64,000 nt of DNA, from the NCBI GenBank assembly GCA_963971225.1, contig OZ020267.1, positions 117,917,891-117,981,890 of the forward strand. The letters are read 5' to 3'. How positions within the stretch are numbered: the stretch's first letter is position 1; each line of letters begins with the position of its first letter. A model generated the notes under the pieces. That model was not told the origin of the DNA, made no database searches, and worked only from the letters and a program-made list of their open reading frames with translations. Below, one piece after another: positions 32,901 through 44,900 of this stretch. Origin of the DNA: Melieria omissa. Its lineage: Eukaryota; Arthropoda; Insecta; Diptera; Ulidiidae. The translations under genes were made by a program, and so were the position numbers.

Positions 32901-35900
32901 TGTATTTATGCGGTTGGGATACTTATGTTATGCGGTGCTTATGAGTACTAGGTAGTAAAAAGATTGAGTATTAATGCGGTGGTATCCACAATTGCGGTAC
33001 TCATTACTTATCTCTGGCAGGAACGTTACTGTGGGCGGCGGCTGCGGTGGCTGTAAGATAGCTATACAAAACTAAATATTTGGAGGTTGGAACACGTATG
33101 CGTTAGAGCAGAGCAAAAAGACTTTTCTTAATATGCAAAAGGTGTGTGTTAGAGTGAAATAAAAAATCACACGTACACGAGAGTTTCAGTCAATTTTTTC
33201 ACACCGCCGCACAGTGTTTCGTGTAGAACAAGCTAGCTGGACAAAAATATTTTTCAGGATTTTTCGTTTCATATGTGGCTTTTTATTTCATATACATATA
33301 TTTTTTTAGTTTAATATGTTTTTTTGATAACTATATACATATAGGAATATATATACATACACATATATATGGATATATACATTAAGGAATTAAATAGTTC
33401 CAGTCTAAGGACTAAACGGAGACAAAGAGATGACCTACCAGAAGTACTGATAAGTTGATTTATGCTGCGTAGATATCTGTACGGTTGTCCACTAGAGAAA
33501 TTCAGCAAGTGTTATCAAAACTGCGAAAAGTGAGACTCAAGAATCTCTGAACGAGAAAAATTAAAAAAAATGCGAGATTTTTGAGTAATGAAGAAGTTTT
33601 AGCATACTACGTAGATAGCCAATTGACTACTCATGCACACAAAAGGACTCGGAAGTGGAGCCCAAGCTGGTCATAAGGTATTTCCGTCTTTTTATAGTGT
33701 TAGAAAGGCAAAAGCTGGTTGTTATCCAGAGCAAATTGATGTGAATGAAACGCTTAAAATAAAGTTCAAGCAGTTTTAGACAAAACTGTTGATAATCTAG
33801 TCTTAGCACAGCAGGAAGTTCTTGTCAATTTATTACATACTTACAGTTTTCTTAATTCTCTCAGACATTATCATCACTGTTCATTTATTAGTAATTACTA
33901 TGAGTGACAGAACCATGAAAACTAGATACAGCAGGGATACCAATTGGTTCATTAACACTAGTAGGCATTATCGTCCTTAAGCTGCCACTTTTTTACATAA
34001 AGACGGTACTAATGTGGAGCAGACATTCAAAACACCTAATCCAAGCCTGCAGTGTAGATAAAGCAAAACCTAGATTTTCTCGGTTGGGTACAAACTCTTT
34101 TGTCTCGTCATTCATTATTTTTAGATTTACTCCACATATAAAGCACCTTTGAGTAGAAGACATTTCAATCAAATCATTACAACAAACTTTCCCAGTCATG
34201 GTTAGAAGCATATTATGTTGGAAAGTAACTTTAAATTCTTCTAGAATGCCCTTTGTCGGTACTATAAAGCTTATCTCTTCCAAAACTTTGTTCGTTTCAG
34301 AAACAATAAAATCTTTGATTCTTTGGAAAAAAATATATGGCAGACGACAATACATATATGGTAGAAGGCGGTCGAGACGTTTCCCCAAATTGCAAGGGAA
34401 CGAATGAAAATTCATCAGTGTAACCACTGATAACAATTTTTCCATTATCTCTTCATTTCTTGTTTCACTTGAGTGTTCCAACCACATTTCAAAAAACTTA
34501 AATTTTATTTGTAAACATATCTAAAAAAAATAAAATAAAATAGATGTGCAAAAAATTCGCAATGGTTTTTTGTTCCATCTATTAGTAGGCACTTATGAGC
34601 AGAATATATATAAAAATTGCAGAGGTGACATCGGGAGACATCTTATTTTTTCACCTTTGAAATTAAAATTTTGGGGAAAAAATCGCTTACTTTCTTAATC
34701 ATGGCACCTTACAAATAATTAATATAGCTTAATTTATAATACAAGGCAATGTAAAAATACTTCTTACCCTTATGCTCATATTCCATAATAAAAAAAATGC
34801 CACCGATTTTTCACAGTAATTTTTTTTATATAAAACAATTCAGCCAACTATGCAAACGAATTATTAAAATTTTCGGTTATCCGATATATTCGTCTATATT
34901 ACTCACTATATAAGAGGCGCCGATGTGTTATTTTCACACAGATCTTAATGTATGAATGTTTATATTAACTATCTATTAGAAAAATCAGAAAATAAAGATG
35001 TCGTTTTTGTCCAGCTAGCTTGTTCTAGGCGAAACACTGTGCGCCGGTACAAAAATGATAGAAACTTTGCGTGTTTGTTGACGCGGGGGAGAAGGAGGCA
35101 TAGATTGCGAGACATTTTTCTCTCGCTCGTTCGTTCGACAACAGCAAAAGCAATGTTGTTGTTCGCAACGGCTCGTGTATATTGAAATGGTGGTTGTGGT
35201 GGCGAAGTAATCGCTCATTTTTTGCATGCATGTTTATTGATATTGTTCGATGCGCAAGCGAAGAGCAAACAACGAACCAAAGCATCGTCGTTTCAACGAA
35301 GATAATTCGGGATTCGCTAATGTTTTTGTTGTTGTTTATTGTGTGTATGCTTTTTAGTGTTGCCGATTGGTTTTGCTGCACAAATTGCTATCATGTCACC
35401 ATCAATAGAATCTTTGTGGTGTATGGCTTTTTGCTGGCCAATGGTGCGCTTTGATTGATTTAAAAATTTGGTGGTCGATCCCAATTTAAAATGCTTACAA
35501 ATATTTTTTTTTGGGGCGAGTTCGAAGTAAAATTATTTGTTTATATTTTCACATGGTTGATTACAATTTTGAAAATATGGGCAAACTACGAAAAAAAATT
35601 AACTGATGGGCATATTGACCTCAAAATTCGTTAAAACACTTAATTTTGTTTTTTTTTAATCTAAATCTAACGGACAAACCAAGGGTTAAAAGATTGTATG
35701 GAAAAACATAATTTAATAAATCTATTGACTTTCAATATGGCGAAAGGACTACTAAAGCCCTTAATAAAGAAATAAATAATAAGACAAGTTATTTTTCATA
35801 AGAAAAATGTTATTAAGTTTAAAAATAGCATAAATATTCTACACCTGAATGGTTCCATAGCGAATGATTTGACCATAAATTTACAATGTTAGATTTTCTT

Positions 35901-38900
35901 ATTTTAGTTCTTTTAAACAAGCATTATATGTGGCCCGTAAGAAGGGTTCCAAAGAACGGGACGGAAAATTATTACGGGGTAATAAAAACGTTTTCTTTTC
36001 TTTCCAATTCCCCTTTTTATTTAATTGTCTTTGTTGATTACTTATTATTTATTAGTTATTGTCTGTAGCGACCTACATGCCAGCCATATTTTATTATCTT
36101 TTCGATGATTTGGCGCACACTACAGTCGTGAGTTCAGGAGCATTGTGAAACGCCGTGCAGGCTTATAGAAGAAGAACATAAACCAGCCAGAATAAATATA
36201 AATCGTTTTACAATTTCAGATTTTCGCCAGTGCAACAACAACAACAGCGCATCGTTTTCCTCCTCTTTGAATGGTGAAATATGAACGAGTGAGCACAGAC
36301 GCAGCATTCGCGTTGCTATGATTTGCGCTCAGAGCATTGTGGTCTCAGACTACTCATCTGTCTGAAATTGATCTCGCAAGAATTAAAATGTTCTTTGAGA
36401 AAATAGGAGGAAATAGTCTCTTCCAGTACTGAACTCGGGCAAGGCACAATAGTTCAAAATGAACGCAGTGCCATAGACAGCCAATGTCTAGCCCCAATCA
36501 ATCTTAATCTTAATCTTAATTGTGGTCTCATTTCAAGTGTTCCCTCTTGTTTCCTACCCCCCGCATCATAAAGATGGGTTGCGATATCAGCACCCGCATT
36601 CAAATTTTTGCTTGTACGTGATGCACACTCTTTATGTTCTATATTTTTTGCTACTACTCATAAGCAACGCATAACATAAGTATCCCAACCCATCGAATAC
36701 AAAACCCGAACGAGTTTACGATCATCGAATCATTATGAGTATTGCTCAAACGAATACTTTGTATCCGTCGGTATTCGTTGTTTGCAGTGAGTGAAAGCAA
36801 TGGATACTAGTATATATAATGCACAATTTGCGAAGCGTATGAAGTAGGTATACGCATTTGGAAGAAATGTTGAATGTAAAATCATGCAAAAACAAAAATG
36901 GTTAAATACTTTAAATACACGATGGAACTCCAATTAAATGATTATTGAACCAATTCGTCGATAATTGGACCCACATCAATTAAATACGCTATCATCATCG
37001 ACTGGTACATATTGTTACGAATACTAAGTCTAGTGGGCTGTTGCGTATCTCTGGATTGTGTAATTTGAAAATAAAACACAGTTTCTTAAACGCAGACAAT
37101 AAAATAAACCAACAGTCACTTTATTATTCACAGTTTACACTTTACTGTTCGTACACCTAAGTATTTGCTTAATCACTTCGTGTGGCAACTTCACTTGTCA
37201 AAACCAGACTGACTCGCTGCACCGCATCTGGCCACCTTTTATACTCTGTCCGGCCGTCGCGCAGATCGTTCTCGCACGTTGCCAGATTGGACTAGAAGTT
37301 TCCCTGATGACCGCGACCATCGTTGCCAGGTTGGACTAAAAGTTACTATCGCGGCCGTCGTTGCCAGATTGGGTTATGGCACGGCACGTAGCGGCAGGGT
37401 TGCTTTGCACCGCGACAGACTGGCTCATCGTTACACTGCCCACCACTTAGACTTGTTCGTCCCGAACAAGTGCCGAGGCTCCGCTGTGATAAGGCGCCAG
37501 GCGCTGCAAATGGACTACCTTCAGCTTAGCGCCTCTATTGTTGCAACGTTGAATCCGGTATACCACGTCGTTAATCCTAGTCACGACTTCGTAAGGTCCT
37601 TCCCATGACGCTTGAAGTTTTGGAGACAAACCTTTCCTCCGCTGCGGGTTGTAGAGCATTACCAAATCGCCTTCTTGGAACCCTGCTGAGTTGGCCCGTA
37701 GATCGTATCTGGCTTTCGCCTTATCGCTGACCAGTTTGGTGCGGCCCCTTATAAATTGGTGAATTTCCTCCAGTTCCGCCCGCTTATTGGCCACGTATTC
37801 CGTCTTAGCGCCTCCCGTCGTGCTGACTACCCCGAACTTCAAGTCAGCGGGTAACCGCAACTCTGTGCCGAACACTGCTCGGGCTGGAGTGAGTGATGTC
37901 GTGTCGTGCGGGGCTGACCTATACGCCATCAGGAACAGGGGGATATGCGTGTCCCAATCCTTTTGATTCCTGCCTACCACTTTCCGCAGGTATTCCTCCA
38001 GCGTCCGGTTAAAGCGTTCCACCATGCCGTCGGACTGTGGGTGCAAAGGAGTGGTACGCGTTTTCTTTATCCCCAGCAGCCCACACACTTCCTTGAATAC
38101 CGCAGACTCGAAATTCCGGCCTTGATCTGAGTGCAACTCCAACGGAACTCCGAACCGGGCTACCCAGTTGTTTACCAGCTTTTCCGAGATCGTGGTGGCC
38201 TCCTGGTTAGGAATAGGGTACACTTCGGGCCATTTGCTGAAGTAATCCATTACGACCAGCACATATTTGTTGCCTTGAGTGCTAGTTGGGAATGGGCCGG
38301 CGACGTCCATAGCAATCCGCTCGAAGGGCGCTCCCACGTTGTACTGCTGCATGCGGCCTCGAGATTTTCTTGTCGGCCCTTTCGCGGCTGAACATCGGTC
38401 GCAGCTCTTAATCCACTCGGCTACAGACTCCTGACATCCTACCCAGTAGAATCGTCTTTTTATTTTGGCGACGGTTTTGGTGATGCCTAGGTGCCCTCCA
38501 CTGGAATCGTTATGGTATGCCTCGATGACCTCGTTGATTCTGCTTTTCGGCACTACCATTAGGGGGTTGCTGGTACGACCATCCGCGCTCTCCCATTCGC
38601 GGTACAGGCAGCCTTCCTTCAGCCGCAAACTTTTCCACTGTGCCCAGTAAGCCTTAGCGATCGGGCTTTCACCAGCCATCTCCTGCCAGTCTGGACGTGC
38701 GCCTTGCTCCTTGCCTTCGACGATTTTTGCAAGATCCGCATCCTCATGCTGGTCTTTTTGTAGCCTCTCCGCAGACCACTCTTCCTCTGGCATGACGCTG
38801 ACCAACCGGACGTCCACTATCTGTTCTTTGCTTTCGGCTCGCGAGCATTGCCTGCATTCGACTTTGCACGGACGGCGGGACAAGGCATCGGCATTTCCAT

Positions 38901-41900
38901 GGCTACTGCCCTTGCGATGCTCTATCGTGTAGTCGTAGCTCTGCAGTCGCTCGATCCACCGCGCCAATTGCCCTTCAGGATCTTTAAAGTTCAGGAGCCA
39001 TCTCAATGCCGCATGATCTGTGCGCAGGCGAAACTTTTGTCCATACAGGTATTTGTGGAAGTGTTTTACGCAGTCCAATACCGCCAGCAGTTCTCTCCGT
39101 GTCACACAGTAGTTGCGCTCCGGTTTCGATAGAACCCTACTGTAGTACGCTATCACTTGTTCCTGGCCGTCTATTATCTGTGATAGCACACCGCCAATAC
39201 TATTCCCGCTTGCATCTGTATCCAGCACAAACATCTCCCCAGGCACGGGGAAGGCCAGAATTGGAGCACTGCACAGTTTTTCCTTCAGACGTGCAAAAGC
39301 CTGTTCCTGCTCCTCGCTCCACTCGAAAGCTTGGCTCTTTTTCGTCAGTTTGTGCAAGCTGCTGGCTATGTTCGCGAATCCCGGAACAAATCGGCGGTAG
39401 TATGTACACAGGCCCAGGAAACTGCGGAGTTCGTGTAGATTGCGTGGTCGGGGCCACTCCTTCACCGCCGTGATTTTGCCTTCATCCGTATGCACTCCGC
39501 GGGCGGAAACCGTATGGCCCAGATACTTGACCTCCTTTTGGAACAGCGAGCACTTCTTTGGGTTGAGTTTAAGCCCGGCTTGTTGTATCCGCTCAAATAC
39601 CTCCTTCAGCTTTCCCAGGTGGTCGTCGAAGCTTTTACCCATTACGATTATGTCGTCGAGGTACACCAGACACGTCCGCCAATGCAGCCCTTTTAGCACG
39701 CGTTCCATTAGCCGCTCGAATGTTGCTGGTGCGTTGCAGAGTCCAAACGGCATGACGGTGAACTGCCACAAACCATCGCCAACACTGAAAGCCGTTTTCT
39801 CCTTGTCCTTGTCTGCAAGCTCTACCTGCCAATAGCCGCTGCGTAAGTCGAGTGTGGAGAACCACTGCGTGCCTGACAGTGTGTCCAGGGTGTCATCGAT
39901 CCGAGGTAGTGGATAACTGTCCTTCTTGGTCACATCATTGAGCTTCCGATAGTCCACACAAAACCGGGTACTGCCATCTTTTTTCTTGACTAGCACGACC
40001 GGCGAGCACCAGGGGCCCGAAGAAGGCTCTATGACCTTGTCTTTCCGCATGTTCTCTATCAAATTGGTGACCTCCTCCCTCTTGGCCAGAGGAACTCGTC
40101 TTGGCGGTTGGCGAATCGGTTTTGCACTTCCGGTGTCGATGTTGTGCTTCACTATGGCTGTTCTTCCGCCTGCTTCTGCCGCAAAAATTGACCCATAGTG
40201 CTGCAGGAGTGACCTCGCCTTCCGTTTCTGCTTGGCCGTCAACTCGCTGCTCCACTGGTTCTCCTGCGGTATGGCGTCCATGTTAAAACCGCTCTTCTTA
40301 TTACCTCCAGGTGGGCTACTCTCGCAATTGACCACTGCTACAGCTTCCTTACACTCGCCGATTACCTCATCTTTTCCGACATATCTGGGTGCATTCAGGG
40401 GGTTCAGTATTCTGACTGGTATCCTGCCATTTTTAGGTTCCACTAATGTACGTCCGATGATGATGTTGTCGTGTCCTTGTTTCGGTGCTTCTACTACCCA
40501 CAGCCGACTCGTCCCATCGTCCTCGTCCACCTTTGCCCACACAATCGCCTCAGAATTCGCTGGTATCCTCCTGCGTTGACCCGATACAACCTTCCTTACC
40601 GCCACGCTTCGCTCATAACCGGTGTGCAGCGGGAATTCAACGTTGGCATATCTCAGCACATTTTCCTTCAGGTCCAGCGTAAAACCGTGCCTAATCATGA
40701 AATCCACGCCGATAATCAAGTCGTCCATTATATCCGCGACGATGAACTCATGTTCCAGGCTGCTGGTGCCGATAGCAATCGTTTTCGTAACTTTCCGTCT
40801 CACCGGCGCGCGCTCGCCAGTCGCAGTCCGCAGCAACAGGTTCCCAGTTCTTCAGCAGCTTCCTTTTTATGATCGAATATGACGCTCCAGTATCTAGTGT
40901 CAACACGAACCACTTTCCATCTATCCTTCCTTCAATTGTCAAGCTGCTGGGCTGTCGTTTCAGCTGTGAGACAAGGATGGTGGGGCGGCAGATTGTGGGG
41001 ATCAGCTCACGCCCCTTTGGGCTGACCCGTTTTAGTTTAACGGCTCCTCGTCCTCAGCCCTCCGCTTGTTGGCTGAGCCTCGATTGTCAGTATTCTTCGC
41101 TTCAGGCGATTGCGATCGGGAACGGGAACGCCTCTTTCGTTGGCGGCAGTCTCGTGATATGTGGCCCTGCTTGCCACACACCCAGCAAACAACTTTAGAG
41201 GAGACCACTCGTGGCCTGCCCGGTATCTCAGAGCTTATGGCTTGGATCGGAATGTCGTTGTCCGCCTGAATCTGGCGTATCCTTGCAGGTGCATACCGAG
41301 TGCTCCCCATCCATGCCGCTTCATATGTCATCGCGCTGGTCACCGTTTCCTTAAATGTTGGCTTGCCCATCATCAACGCACTGCGACGTGTTTCTGGATC
41401 ATGAAGACCTTCAACAAATGACTCAATCTTCATCCTCTCGAGATCATCAGCACCAAATTTTGGGTAGCACAACTGTACGAGCCGCTCAATGTCTGCTGCA
41501 TATGTCTGCAGCGCCTCGTTGGCTCTTTGCTTGCGGTTCTTCAGCTCACAGTAGTATAGCGCATGGTTGTGCTCGTTGCTATACTTCGCTGCTAATGCTC
41601 TCATGATGGCATCGTAATCACTTCTTAAACATTCTGGAACTGATTTGATTACCTCCGCCGCAGGACCTTTCAGCGCCAGTGCCAACCTCCGACCTTTCCT
41701 GATATCAGTCCACTGATTTTCCAAAGCAGCCAAGTCGAATTGCAATTTAAATGTGTCGAACGGCGCAGCACCGTCATAAGTAGGCACTTCTGTTCTGGCA
41801 GCAAAACCGTCCTAAACCGGTGGCAAACATTCTCGTGGCTGTACCTCTCGAAACCGTTCGTCTATCTTTCTGTGCATCGAATCTTCCAGACTGTCAACTC

Positions 41901-44900
41901 GTTTGTTCAAGGACTCATCCAGGTTGTCAACTCGTCTATTCAGGGATTCACCCATTTCGTCAACTCGTTTGTCCCAATCGTCTATTCGCGTCTCGAGATG
42001 CTCAACTTTCACATTCAGGCTATTGGAAATTTCCTCCACCTTCTGCTCTATGCGCGCAGAATTTTCCGCCATTTCTCGATTTGCAGTCTCGACTCTTGCC
42101 GAAATTTCGAGATTCGTAGTTTCCAGCTTCGCTGACATTTCTCGATTTGCTGTCTCGACTTTTGCCGAAATTTCGAGATTCGTAGTTTCCAGCTTCGCTG
42201 ACATTTCTCGATTTGCTGTCTCGACTTTTGCCGAAATTTCGAGATTCGTAGTTTCCAGCTTCGCTGCCATCTCTTGATTCGCAGTTTCCATTTTCGCTGC
42301 CATTTCGCGGTTGGAAGTCTCGAACATGCCTTTAAGTGCAACCATTAGCTGGCTCATGTCCATTGCTTGTGGCGGCGCAGCCGCTGCAGTCGTACTTTGC
42401 ATCGACGCCGCACCTGCAGGCGATTCCTCCATTTTGGCCGACGCCTCTTGTTCTTGCACTCCGAACTCGTGCACAGTCCAATCGACGCCTCGTTCCTCAC
42501 ATGCTTCTCGCAAGCGCAACTGCAACTCCACCTTTCCGCCAGCAGTCGGCAAATTCCAGGCAGCCAGCTCCTTCTTCAGCTGGTCCACCTTCAGCAGCTC
42601 GAATTTCACCATGTCCGTGCTTTTATAATTTTATTTCTTAGTTTTTTTTTTTATCTTCAATTTTCCACAATCCCACTTCTGACACCAAATGTTACGAATA
42701 CTAAGTCTAGTGGGCTGTTGCGTATCTCTGGATTGTGTAATTTGAAAATAAAACACAGTTTCTTAAACGCAGACAATAAAATAAACCAACAGTCACTTTA
42801 TTATTCACAGTTTACACTTTACTGTTCGTACACCTAAGTATTTGCTTAATCACTTCGTGTGGCAACTTCACTTGTCAAAACCAGACTGACTCGCTGCACC
42901 GCATCTGGCCACCTTTTATACTCTGTCCGGCCGTCGCGCAGATCGTTCTCGCACGTTGCCAGATTGGACTAGAAGTTTCCCTGATGACCGCGACCATCGT
43001 TGCCAGGTTGGACTAAAAGTTACTATCGCGGCCGTCGTTGCCAGATTGGGTTATGGCACGGCACGTAGCGGCAGGGTTGCTTTGCACCGCGACAGACTGG
43101 CTCATCGTTACAATATTGATATTTCGATACTTAACAGATTACTTGAACTGTGTAAGGATTTAGAAATAATTTAAAGAAACTGTAATTATGCAGCCATCCA
43201 TCTTTATGTTTCGTTATTCCGTCGATTAAGAAAGTTAAATATCTTTCCATGTCGATATAAAAGGTCACATTATATTTAATATTGACGATATATAGACCGA
43301 AAATGTATGTACAGTTTGTCAAGTAAATGTTTGCAAATTTAAAGAACGTAGAAAATTATTTTGAAAAGCTTATACAGTCGAACTTTCCTATAATGAACTC
43401 GCACGGGACCAGAAAAAAGCTTCATTATATAGAAATTATGATTTTTTATCTTTTTTTTTAATAATGAGATATTTTAGTTTCGATTACACCCTTCCACTTT
43501 TCTTCCTTAACCCGAATTAGCCCACGCTCATTTTTTTCGAATTTCAAAAAGATTTTTAAGAGCATACTCTTTATATGCAAAATGAAAAAAAACCGCATCA
43601 TTAGTTTTTTAATCCTGCCCACAGGACGCTCGGAATGTCCTGTTGAAATATGGCAACAGGCACAGAAAACTTCAAAAAATATCACAAAATGTCTTTTTTC
43701 AGAGTAGCACACTTATGGGACATTACTCCCTTCTTCAGCCGGCAGCCGCCGTGGCTCAGTTGGTTAGTGCGCGGTCCAAGCGAGTCGAATGCAGAGCGAC
43801 GCAAGTTCGAATTCTGCATGTAGTAACACCTAAAAAAAAAAAATAACGGGAAACTTGTTTTCTCTTTCGGTGGCTGTCCTCTCAGCTGGAAATGGCAAAC
43901 TTCTGAGAGTAAAAATTGCCTATGTAAAAGCTCCCAACCTGCCGTTCGGAACCGGCATAAAACTGTAGGTCCCTTCCACCCGCGTACAAATTCACACGCA
44001 CAACACGGGTGGTTGCGGGAAGCTAGGCCTTAGTCTCGCGTAAGCGGGCTGTCGTGCCAGTCAATAATAATAATAAACTCCCTTCTTCAAACACTTAAAA
44101 TAAAATGCATTTCATTACGCGATCAAGATGATAAGTATGTATTTTAAGTAGGTCTAAATTTACCTACTTTTTCATGCCCCTTTCTTTGGCACTAAATATT
44201 GTGTCTTCACTTTACGATGCACTACTTTATATAAACAAACACGCACTGCTGCCCAAATGATTTTAAGTGAAAGCAGGATCGATTCTGCGTTCAAAATGTG
44301 TTTCAAAGTAACGGTATCTATATTCGTTTGTATATTATGATCGTTTGAAAATATGTCTACCGTGCGTTGCCATATGGCAACACTGGGCTAATTCGGGTTA
44401 ACAAAGCCTTGTAATACTTGTTTTTTTAATATTTGATATAGAACTGAGGAGGATTCCAAACTGCTTGGCAATATCTCTTTTTTTTTTTTGTTACTCTCTC
44501 TTCAAATTTATTAATTACACAGTGCAACACTGAAAAAAGGGACAGGGTCAAACCCATCTCATTCGATAGAGGACCTCAGTAGATGAAAAAGTGCCAAGGG
44601 GTTTTTCTCGGAATGTTCGAGTTTTTTTTAAATGCAGTTTAAAGATGGCGGCTTAATGCCCCCTCCCGAAACTTTTAAAACATCATATCTCTTGACTCAA
44701 ATGTCAGAAAGGAATAATTTTTACGTCAAATGAAAGCTAATGATATGAAGTCGATGACACAATACCCTTTTCTGAATAATTTTATGAAAAAGGATATGAA
44801 GGACCTCAATTAAATTTATCCTTGAATATCCTGGAAACCGTGAGAGCTAAATTTATATAAGTGACTTCTGGTGAAAAAGCATTCAAAGATCTACACGGCT

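Larger units (their letters stand above)
33210..35041. mobile_element. Transib-like transposon with RSS-like termini, 5-bp duplication CGCCG
   Basis: Both ends start CACAGTGTTTCG and share about 40 bp of inverted repeat. CGCCG flanks both sides (33205-33209 and 35042-35046). After the heptamer, 24 bp of spacer lead to ACAAAAATA (left) and ACAAAAACG (right). The V(D)J signal is CACAGTG, then 12 or 23 bp, then ACAAAAACC. Transib elements are known relatives of RAG1 with 5-bp GC-rich duplications and RSS-like ends. Two decayed transposase-like frames lie inside, in opposite directions. Confidence 0.75.
32600..37005. mobile_element. Region bounded by ~350-bp inverted repeats
   Basis: Sequence 32600-32945 reappears inverted at 36655-37005. 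Matching blocks include tcttccaaatgcgtatacc / ggtatacgcatttggaaga and ggagttccatcgtgt / acacgatggaactcc. The arms differ by scattered changes and one small insertion. They may be the long TIRs of a 4.4-kb foldback-like element, later hit by the Transib-like element, or two solo copies in opposite directions. The gypsy provirus begins 8 bp beyond the right arm. Confidence 0.55.
41032..42612 (-). pseudogene. Gypsy gag with SAP-like start, coiled coil and zinc knuckle; one stop
   Basis: The 526-codon frame starts [20 protein letters not shown]. Residues about 8-40 fit an SAP motif, which usually binds DNA at chromatin attachment regions. Residues about 95-240 are a predicted coiled coil built from 22-residue repeats ([20 protein letters not shown]). 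A TAG after LPPV (41812-41814) breaks the frame. The same frame continues with the capsid-like block [18 protein letters not shown], an RSRSRS stretch and the knuckle [14 protein letters not shown] (about 41160-41200), ending TTA-AAC-TAA. SAP domains are not usual in gypsy Gag. Confidence 0.85.
37013..43112 (-). mobile_element. Complete gypsy provirus (family 2, copy 2) with identical-looking LTRs
   Basis: The LTRs 37013-37435 and 42690-43112 are each 423 bp and I could see no difference between them. ATAT flanks both sides, a 4-bp target duplication. On the coding strand the order is 5' LTR, tRNA-Leu primer site, gag, protease, RT, RNase H, integrase, a G-rich tract, 3' LTR. There is no env. 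At about 6.1 kb it is near full length. Two lesions disable it: one stop in gag and one 11-nt deletion in protease. Confidence 0.95.

Noticed and set aside
37279..37608. 109-codon frame in the gypsy LTR
   Set aside because: It starts in the LTR, repeats in the other LTR at 42956, and has no motif.
41812..42837. Several + strand open frames opposite gag (up to 156 codons)
   Set aside because: They are antisense shadows of the coiled-coil repeats in gag, Arg/Ser/Phe rich, without motifs.
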